From the NCBI GenBank assembly GCA_903835275.1, contig CAILMK010000351.1, positions 1 through 11,403 on the forward strand: a stretch of 11,403 bases of DNA. The letters are read 5' to 3'. The notes below the pieces were generated by a model that saw only the letters and a list, made by a program, of their open reading frames with translations, did not search any database and was not told the origin of the DNA. The first letter of the stretch is position 1, and every line of letters begins with the position of its first letter. The stretch is from an uncultured bacterium. GTDB lineage: Bacteria > Bacteroidota > Bacteroidia > CAILMK01. This document shows, one piece after another, positions 7,701-11,403 of this stretch. Both the position numbers and the translations under genes were made by a program.

Positions 7701-8313
7701 TTACATTCCGGTAGCACCCCGGTTGGTTAAGTTCGTGTGTACTTAATCCGGTACCAGCGGCTGGAGAATACGGCTGTATGGTATAGCCTTTATAGATCAG
7801 ATTCTTTTCGTAAAGTTGCTTGAGCAGATACCAAACGCTTTCTATGTAGGTATTGTGATAAGTGACGTATGGATCACTCATATCCACCCAATAGCCCATT
7901 TTCTCGGTCAGGTCATTCCATACATCGGTGTATTTCATTACCTCACGACGGCATTCCTTGTTATAATCTTCCACCGAGATTTTCTTTCCAATATCTTCCT
8001 TGGTAATGCCGAGTGCTTTTTCCACGCTCAACTCAATCGGCAAACCATGCGTATCCCAACCGGCTTTGCGTTTTACCTGGTGACCTTTCAGCGTTTGGTA
8101 ACGACAGAAAATATCCTTGATGGCGCGTGCCATTACGTGGTGGATGCCAGGCAAGCCATTTGCAGAAGGCGGACCTTCGTAAAACACATACGGTTTCCTG
8201 CCTTCCCTGCTGGTAACGCTTTGCTCAAATATCCTGTTCTCCTTCCAGAAGCTGACTATCTCCGCAGCTATATCCGGCAGGTTTAATGATTTATATTCTT
8301 TATAATTAGCCAT
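4753..8313 (-). CDS. ileS: Isoleucyl-tRNA synthetase, eukaryote-like (IleRS2-type), GIHH signature
   Basis: It activates isoleucine with ATP and charges tRNA-Ile in the cytoplasm. Over 1186 residues: the class I catalytic half begins PYVFYEGPPSANGLPGIHHV (41-60); the editing (CP1) domain shows WTTTPWTLPSN (239-249) and GTGIVHIAPSFGSDDF (382-397); the returning catalytic half has SRSRFWGIPLPLW (539-551) and KMSKR (722-726); an anticodon-binding domain (about 807-960, LDRWIISK onward) is followed by a C-terminal region with DDLKKEGLARELVNRIQNLR. There is no C-terminal zinc-binding Cys cluster, and the C-terminus matches the eukaryote-like IleRS2 class. The HIGH motif is replaced by GIHH (56-59). 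Residues 552-575 hold an apparent in-frame insertion containing a palindromic repeat (GHESETRASDS, 561-571). A TACCTTTG promoter box lies 11 nt upstream of the start. It leads the cluster with the DksA-like gene, lspA and a lipoprotein gene. Identity is certain. Confidence 0.99.
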   Translation of the reverse strand: MANYKEYKSLNLPDIAAEIVSFWKENRIFEQSVTSREGRKPYVFYEGPPSANGLPGIHHVMARAIKDIFCRYQTLKGHQVKRKAGWDTHGLPIELSVEKALGITKEDIGKKISVEDYNKECRREVMKYTDVWNDLTEKMGYWVDMSDPYVTYHNTYIESVWYLLKQLYEKNLIYKGYTIQPYSPAAGTGLSTHELNQPGCYRNVKDTTAVAQFKVKHEDKTEFLFEKAYGNKEVFFLAWTTTPWTLPSNTALAVGKNISYFVVNTFNPYTLRPVTLILAKDLFAKYFETDKTASELKVDDYREVESAVKYENPANIPDEETTKVLTKEMVNKGRVGHWGIIGEFKGSELEGIRYEQLLPYAQPTDGDAFRVVIGDFVTTEDGTGIVHIAPSFGSDDFRVAKQNGIGSLTLVDKQGKFTAEVTDFAHEFVKEDYLSEEEKEHERKKQGRDKYLSVDERIAIKLKTENRAFKVEKYEHSYPHCWRTDKPVLYYPLDSWFIRTTACKDRMIELNKTINWKPEATGTGRFGNWLENLQDWNLSRSRFWGIPLPLWREELAPNELGHESETRASDSFVREEKCIGSVEELKEELDKSVKAGFMKYNPLSHFVEGDFSDASYESFDLHKPYVDDFILVSSTGKKMIRESDLIDVWFDSGSMPYAQWHYPFENKEVFKNSFPADFIAEGVDQTRGWFFTLHAIAAMLFDSVAYKTVVSNGLVLDKNGNKMSKRLGNAVDPFATLDTYGADATRWYMLTNAQPWDNLKFDIEGIAEVQRKFFGTLYNTYGFFALYANIDSFEIDEENIVPVAQRTELDRWIISKLHTLIEEVTANMDDYEPSRAGRLVEEFVDEHLSNWYVRLSRRRFWKGEMSEDKKAAYETLFECLKTISQLISPFAPFFADWLFKNLSDSVREKAKKNNTSLQYDSVHLTYLSEANRNVIDKDLEARMSMAQDISSMVLSLRKKSKIRVRQPLNKILIPILEESTRTRVEAVRDLILSELNVKSIEYLTDDDSGILVKKVKPDFKKLGPKFGQKMKLVQQGVLAMNQKDIATLEREGTFTVSLNDEEFLISTDDVEILSEDIPGWLVSSNGRLTVALDITITDDLKKEGLARELVNRIQNLRKNKGLEVTDHITVKIGRQEEIENAVHHFKDYICSEILADTLEFSDSMNGESESVEIEDITTKIDVQKNG
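6601..6633 (-). repeat. Palindromic repeat inserted in frame in ileS
   Basis: CGAGTC (6614-6619) and GACTCG (6623-6628) form a perfect 6-bp stem around a TCT loop; read on the plus strand, the pairing extends to ten pairs (6610-6619 with 6623-6632) with two G-T wobbles. In ileS it encodes residues 561-571 (GHESETRASDS), within a loop between the conserved GIPLPLWRE and EEKCIGSVEEL. From memory, CGAGTC-loop-GACTCG elements embedded in GCGCGAGTC-like contexts recur in Bacteroidota genomes; this is not searched. It keeps the frame open and adds a polar peptide. Confidence 0.55.
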
Positions 8314-8324
8314 AAAAATAGGCG

Positions 8325-8332
8325 CAAAGGTA
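8325..8332 (-). promoter_or_regulatory. Predicted promoter -7 box for ileS
   Basis: On the minus strand the sequence reads TACCTTTG, an exact match to the Bacteroidota -7 consensus TAnnTTTG, ending 11 nt before the ileS ATG. No convincing TTG -33 element is seen at the usual distance. Transcription would begin within a few bases of the start codon, giving a very short leader for the whole ileS cluster. Confidence 0.55.
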
Positions 8333-8356
8333 CAAAAAAGAGGAACAAGCAGTATG

Positions 8357-8389
8357 GATTTACGATTGAGGATTTTAGATTTACGATTT
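8357..8389. repeat. Direct repeat of GATTTACGATT with 21-bp period
   Basis: GATTTACGATT occurs at 8357-8367 and again at 8378-8388, exactly 21 bp apart, separated by the similar GAGGATTTTA. It lies in the 155-bp divergent spacer between ileS and the T9SS gene. The period is two helical turns, which would suit a regulator bound on one face, but such GATT-phased sequence is also common intergenic filler in this phylum, so a dispersed-repeat origin is at least as likely. Confidence 0.45.
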
Positions 8390-8439
8390 AATAAAACGCC
8401 GATATTTCCCCATTTATAGAAATATTATCATTTTTAAAC

Positions 8440-8447
8440 TAATTTTG
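8440..8447 (+). promoter_or_regulatory. Predicted promoter -7 box for the T9SS protein gene
   Basis: TAATTTTG matches TAnnTTTG exactly and ends 21 nt before the ATG at 8469. The upstream region is very AT-rich, with no clear TTG -33 element. It is the best promoter candidate for the plus-strand gene and diverges from the ileS promoter about 110 bp away. Confidence 0.5.
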
Positions 8448-8468
8448 TCCAACTAAAGAACTACTTGA

Positions 8469-9677
8469 ATGAAATTACATTTTCCATTATTGGCCTTTTT
8501 CCTTGTATGCTCCCTGGGAGCATTCGCTCAACTCAGCTTGAATCAAGTTAATCACGCTGCCAATCCCGGAGTGACCGAACGCGGGAAATACCTGAAAACC
8601 GGCACGTTTTTTTTGCCTGATACAGGTGCCAATAAAGAGTTTGATTACAGCGGAGGCATTCAAAGTGGGGACTCAGTAATGCCCAGGACGTACCTGACTT
8701 CTGATAATACAACGGATTTCCCTGGATCAAACAGATATTATGTTGAAAGCATTGCTTCGACAGGGTTTAGCTTTTCTGCTTCGTTTTACGAGTCCAACAC
8801 CACATCTGCACACGGACTGATGGGGTACGCTCTTGAAAAAAGACAAGGATTTGATATTTCTTCTTTCAGCGGAACCAAGGGCGACAGCGTCGTTTTTATA
8901 AAGCAGGAACATTTATTTAAAACACCAAATACCATACTGGCTTATCCCGCTGCATATAAATCCAATTGGGGATATGCCAACAGGGTGGTTACAAATTTTC
9001 TCCTGAATCTTCATTACAGCTTTTTCTTTAAGTATGATTATGACTCCTGCGAGCGTGTGCAGACTATTACCCACCAGGATTCTGTTGTGGGATGGGGTAA
9101 GATGAAGGTTCCTTTTGGCACCACAGGAAGTGCGGAATATGATGTAATCATGGTGAAATACTGGGAAAAAGTAAATGACAGTTTCCTTACATACAATAAC
9201 AACCAGCACCAATATGCACCAACTGATCCTATTATTCTGACAGCACTAGGAATGACCAATGGAAAAGACACGTTCACTTACGGATATAAGTTTTACAGGC
9301 CTTTTTTCAGTGATCCATTAATGGTTATCAGCACCAACCCTTCCTATTCCAAAGCCACAACTGCCTATTACGATCCGGATCATATCGGCATTACAGGAAT
9401 TGCATCCAACGCATTGAAAATTTCTGCGGTAAATGTTTATCCCAATCCTTCAAGCAACGGCAATTTCACATTTGAATTCGACAAGCTTTCCAATGAAAAA
9501 TACACAGTATCTGTGATTAATCTTCGCGGACAAAAAATTACTGATAAAACAATTTCAGGAACAGGGCATCAACAGGTAAATGTACAACTTGCTGAAAATT
9601 CAGGAGCAGGAGTATATTTTTATGCTATTTACGATGCTACTGGCAAGATAATTAACCAGGGGAAATTAGTGAAGTAA
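8469..9677 (+). CDS. Hypothetical protein exported by type IX secretion (C-terminal sorting domain)
   Basis: The 402-residue protein has a Sec signal peptide (MKLHFPLLAFFLVCSLGAFA, cleavage before QLSLNQ) and a type A T9SS sorting domain over about the last 80 residues. The latter begins VNVYPNPSSNGNFTFEF (from about 321), continues YTVSVINLRGQKI, and ends GVYFYAIYDATGKIINQGKLVK. This layout is characteristic of proteins that cross the outer membrane of Bacteroidota by the type IX system and are released or anchored at the surface. The central ~295 residues are rich in Tyr, Phe, Ser, Thr and Asn (YYVESIASTGFSFSASFYES, FFFKYDYDSCERVQ) and look beta-rich, but I recognise no enzyme or adhesin motif. 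It stands alone on the plus strand: its promoter faces away from ileS, and a strong terminator follows 52 bp after its stop. Export route is confident; function is unknown. Confidence 0.88.
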   Translation: MKLHFPLLAFFLVCSLGAFAQLSLNQVNHAANPGVTERGKYLKTGTFFLPDTGANKEFDYSGGIQSGDSVMPRTYLTSDNTTDFPGSNRYYVESIASTGFSFSASFYESNTTSAHGLMGYALEKRQGFDISSFSGTKGDSVVFIKQEHLFKTPNTILAYPAAYKSNWGYANRVVTNFLLNLHYSFFFKYDYDSCERVQTITHQDSVVGWGKMKVPFGTTGSAEYDVIMVKYWEKVNDSFLTYNNNQHQYAPTDPIILTALGMTNGKDTFTYGYKFYRPFFSDPLMVISTNPSYSKATTAYYDPDHIGITGIASNALKISAVNVYPNPSSNGNFTFEFDKLSNEKYTVSVINLRGQKITDKTISGTGHQQVNVQLAENSGAGVYFYAIYDATGKIINQGKLVK

Positions 9678-9680
9678 TTG

Positions 9681-9790
9681 TCTGAACTGTAATTTTTAGG
9701 ATTAAAAGATTCTGTGATTTAAACTAGTAGAGCCGCGATTAATCGCGGCTCTTTTTTTGTCGGGATCACGGATTAAAGGATTCCACGGAT
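9681..9790 (+). repeat. Composite intergenic repeat, second copy (TCTGAAC + palindrome + GGATT units)
   Basis: It starts TCTGAAC (9681-9687), 3 nt after the stop codon. Next come GATT units spaced 8 bp apart (9700, 9708, 9716), the palindrome at 9729-9752, and GGAT units at 9763, 9770, 9778 and 9787. Element order matches the copy behind queA (2963-3072), although the flanking units have drifted. Both copies sit directly after a plus-strand stop codon. Confidence 0.65.
9729..9758 (+). terminator. Palindromic terminator of the T9SS protein gene
   Basis: A perfect 24-bp palindrome (arm AGAGCCGCGATT, 9729-9740, paired with 9741-9752) is followed by an unbroken T run to 9758. As RNA it gives a very stable stem with a few unpaired bases at the ATTAAT centre, then a U tract, so it should terminate plus-strand transcription. 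Its core is identical to the palindrome after queA. Confidence 0.7.
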
Positions 9791-9804
9791 AAAATTAGCG
9801 ATAA

Positions 9805-9832
9805 ATAAAAAAGGGCTCAAAATATTGAGCCC
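9805..9832 (-). terminator. Intrinsic terminator of rfbH
   Basis: On the minus strand an 8-bp stem (GGGCTCAA with TTGAGCCC; plus coordinates 9825-9832 and 9813-9820) encloses a TATT loop and is followed by TTTTTT (9812-9807). It lies 25 bp past the rfbH stop. Together with the plus-strand terminator 47 bp away, it insulates these convergent genes. Confidence 0.8.
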
Positions 9833-9857
9833 CTACATTCTTATTTTAGCTAAGAAA

Positions 9858-11156
9858 TTACTTGTTAAAATACTCTTTCAGTTTCCCGATCATATAATCA
9901 AAATGTTCTTCTTCCAATCCCGGCCAGATGCCCAGCCAGAAGGAACGATTCATAACGATATCAGTATTGGTAAGATCACCGACTACACGATAGTTTGTAT
10001 TCTTATAGGCCGGTTGTTTGGTAAGGTTACCTGCAAACAATAAACGTGTACCTACTTTTTCCTGTTCAAGGAATTGGGTGAGCGCTGTCCTGTCTACATT
10101 TTTATCACGTAAGGTAAGAAGGAAACCAAACCAGCTTGGCTCGGAATTCGGGGTTGCTTCAGGAAGGATCAGATGCTCTTCCAGTTCTTTCATTTTAGAG
10201 TAAAGCATCGCATGATTTTCCCTTCTTCTCTTTACAAAATGATCCGCCTTACCTAGTTGACTCAAGCCAATGGAAGCCTGCATATCGGTAGCTTTCAAAT
10301 TGTACCCGATATGACTGTAAGTGTACTTATGATCGTATCCGCAAGGCAGGTCGCCCAGACATTGCTCAAAGCGTTTTCCGCAGGTGTTTTCGGCACCCGG
10401 AGCACAATAACAATCGCGTCCCCAGTCACGGAAACTTTCTGCAAGCACCTTGAATTGTAAATCATTTATGATTACCGCCCCACCCTCACCCATAGTGATA
10501 TGGTGCGCAGGATAAAATGATACGGTTGCCATATTACCGAATGTGCCGGTTTTTTTGCCATCATACATGGCTCCAAGTGCATCGCAATTATCTTCAATTA
10601 CCCATAAGTTATGTTTACGAGCCACTTCCATCACCACTTCCAGGTTGAAGGGATTTCCCAAAGTATGCGCCATCATAATGGCCTTGGTCTTGGGGGTAAT
10701 TGCATCTTCTATCATTTCTGCCTTGAAATCATAGGTTGGCAGTTCAATATCCAGGAATACAGGGACACAGCCAAATTGTATCATCGGATTCACCGTCGTA
10801 GGGAATCCTGCTGCTACTGTTATGACTTCATCGCCGGGTTTCAGGGCACGCTCGCCCAGTTTCGGGGAAGTAAGTGCCATGAATGCAGTCAGATTTGCTG
10901 AAGAGCCGGAATTGACCAGAAGGGAAATTTTTGCTCCGAAATAGCGAGCAAATTTCTGCTCGAATTTGAGGGCGTATCGTCCGGTAGTCAGCCAGCCATC
11001 CAGTACGGAATCCACCCCTGCAAGGAGATCATCCGCATCAATAATTTTTCCTGTCGGCGGGATATAATCTACCCCCGGATTTATTTTTTTAGAAGAAGCT
11101 GCCTGCGCCTTAGCCCGAAGTAATTCAAGCAGTTCCCCATCGAAGTTCTTATACAT
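9858..11156 (-). CDS. rfbH: CDP-6-deoxy-L-threo-D-glycero-4-hexulose-3-dehydratase (E1; RfbH/AscC/DdhC)
   Basis: This PMP-dependent iron-sulfur enzyme removes the C-3 hydroxyl of CDP-4-keto-6-deoxyglucose, the committed step to CDP-3,6-dideoxyhexoses (paratose, abequose, tyvelose, ascarylose) used in O-antigens. The 432 residues have the DegT/aspartate-aminotransferase fold: [10 protein letters not shown] (83-92), cofactor-binding [10 protein letters not shown] (186-195, Asp189), and [14 protein letters not shown] (213-226). In the last, His218 stands where aminotransferases carry the PLP-binding Lys, the hallmark of E1. The iron-sulfur ligands fit C191-X57-C249-X1-C251-X7-C259, the spacing known for Yersinia E1. 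[12 protein letters not shown] and [20 protein letters not shown] are also typical. A TATCTTTG box lies 5 nt before the ATG, and a terminator follows the stop. E3 reductase and sugar-modifying partner genes are not in the window and are expected to the right. Substrate assignment rests on family; the final sugar is unknown. Confidence 0.94.
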   Translation of the reverse strand: MYKNFDGELLELLRAKAQAASSKKINPGVDYIPPTGKIIDADDLLAGVDSVLDGWLTTGRYALKFEQKFARYFGAKISLLVNSGSSANLTAFMALTSPKLGERALKPGDEVITVAAGFPTTVNPMIQFGCVPVFLDIELPTYDFKAEMIEDAITPKTKAIMMAHTLGNPFNLEVVMEVARKHNLWVIEDNCDALGAMYDGKKTGTFGNMATVSFYPAHHITMGEGGAVIINDLQFKVLAESFRDWGRDCYCAPGAENTCGKRFEQCLGDLPCGYDHKYTYSHIGYNLKATDMQASIGLSQLGKADHFVKRRRENHAMLYSKMKELEEHLILPEATPNSEPSWFGFLLTLRDKNVDRTALTQFLEQEKVGTRLLFAGNLTKQPAYKNTNYRVVGDLTNTDIVMNRSFWLGIWPGLEEEHFDYMIGKLKEYFNK

Positions 11157-11161
11157 AGCTG

Positions 11162-11169
11162 CAAAGATA
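11162..11169 (-). promoter_or_regulatory. Possible promoter -7 box for rfbH
   Basis: On the minus strand TATCTTTG matches TAnnTTTG exactly, ending 5 nt before the rfbH ATG, inside the 56-bp gap to the preceding gene. Transcription from it would start at or beside the start codon, giving a leaderless or nearly leaderless message. No clear -33 element is seen, and read-through from the upstream gene is an alternative. Confidence 0.4.
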
Positions 11170-11212
11170 ATAAATGATTATGAATGGCTTTGGAAAGCAG
11201 ACCAAACAAATA

Positions 11213-11403
11213 TCAGTCCACTTTTTTGTAAAGGAAAAGTTCGGTCCATGTTGGACCAGTTTTCAAACTATCAACACAGCTTCTCATTTTCTTGATCGTA
11301 AAAAGCTTGTGATTATCGAATCGGCAAATTTCATGATAGACTGAATCTTTATTATTGCTAAAAGGTATATTGATAATTAATTCCGAATTACCCTTTATTT
11401 CCC
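11213..11403 (-). CDS. C-terminal fragment of an unidentified protein
   Basis: A minus-strand frame enters from the right edge and runs 62 codons to a TGA at 11213-11215, so only the C-terminus is present. It reads EIKGNSELIINIPFSNNKDS, then VYHEICRFDNHKLFTIKKMR, and ends TWTELFLYKKVD. The mix of charged and hydrophobic residues is consistent with a real folded domain, and the frame stays open across AT-rich sequence, but no family motif is visible. It lies 56 bp upstream of rfbH on the same strand, so it may belong to the same surface-sugar locus; that is inference from position only. Confidence 0.55.
   Translation of the reverse strand, partial: EIKGNSELIINIPFSNNKDSVYHEICRFDNHKLFTIKKMRSCVDSLKTGPTWTELFLYKKVD

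Noticed and set aside
7816..8286. A 156-codon plus-strand open frame opposite the start of ileS
   Set aside because: It lies wholly antisense to the most conserved part of ileS, has no recognisable motif or start context, and its composition is explained by the complementary coding strand.
9858..11156. Reading rfbH as an ordinary DegT/ArnB sugar aminotransferase
   Set aside because: The catalytic lysine is replaced by His218 and the iron-sulfur cysteine pattern is present; both point to the 3-dehydratase.
1..11403. Search for a defence system, prophage, insertion sequence, tRNA or rRNA
   Set aside because: No nuclease, helicase, transposase or integrase motifs, and no cloverleaf or ribosomal sequence, were seen; the genes are housekeeping, envelope or secreted proteins.

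Overview
The window looks like chromosomal DNA of a member of the Bacteroidota. Three things support this. Several genes are preceded by TAnnTTTG boxes (the -7 element used by the primary sigma factor of this phylum) and lack clear Shine-Dalgarno sites. One protein ends in a type IX secretion (T9SS) sorting domain. The order ileS - DksA-like - lspA - lipoprotein, and a GIHH-type isoleucyl-tRNA synthetase, are also familiar from this phylum. The sequence is AT-rich, with short GC-rich palindromes scattered between and inside genes.

Layout. 1-719 (-) is the N-terminal part of a secreted ankyrin-repeat protein that runs off the left edge. 781-1683 (-) is a secreted protein of unknown function with a Lys/Ala/Pro-rich linker, divergent from queA (1739-2962, +), which makes the queuosine precursor on tRNA. 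2963-3095 is a repeat-filled spacer. A minus-strand cluster follows, read right to left: ileS (8313-4753), a zinc-cysteine-poor DksA/TraR-like protein (4760-4362, overlapping ileS by 8 nt), lspA (4356-3727) and a small putative lipoprotein (3692-3096). 8314-8468 is a divergent promoter region. 8469-9677 (+) is a T9SS-exported protein. 9678-9857 is a convergent spacer with one terminator for each strand. 9858-11156 (-) is rfbH, the iron-sulfur/PMP 3-dehydratase of CDP-3,6-dideoxyhexose synthesis. 11213-11403 (-) is the C-terminal end of an unidentified protein cut by the right edge. No gene-free stretch exceeds 300 bases.

How the genes fit together. The ileS cluster joins tRNA charging, an RNA-polymerase-binding-type regulator and lipoprotein maturation, and its last gene encodes a plausible LspA substrate. 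queA is a second tRNA-related gene. rfbH points to a surface-polysaccharide locus continuing to the right.

Most notable points. (1) IleRS carries GIHH in place of the class I HIGH signature, a swap linked to very strong mupirocin resistance in IleRS2 enzymes. (2) Both housekeeping tRNA genes, ileS and queA, appear to carry short palindromic repeats inserted in frame, and the spacers carry related-looking palindromes, including two copies that differ by a compensatory base-pair change. (3) RfbH reproduces the C-X57-C-X1-C-X7-C iron-sulfur spacing exactly. I see no defence system, CRISPR array, insertion sequence, tRNA or rRNA here.
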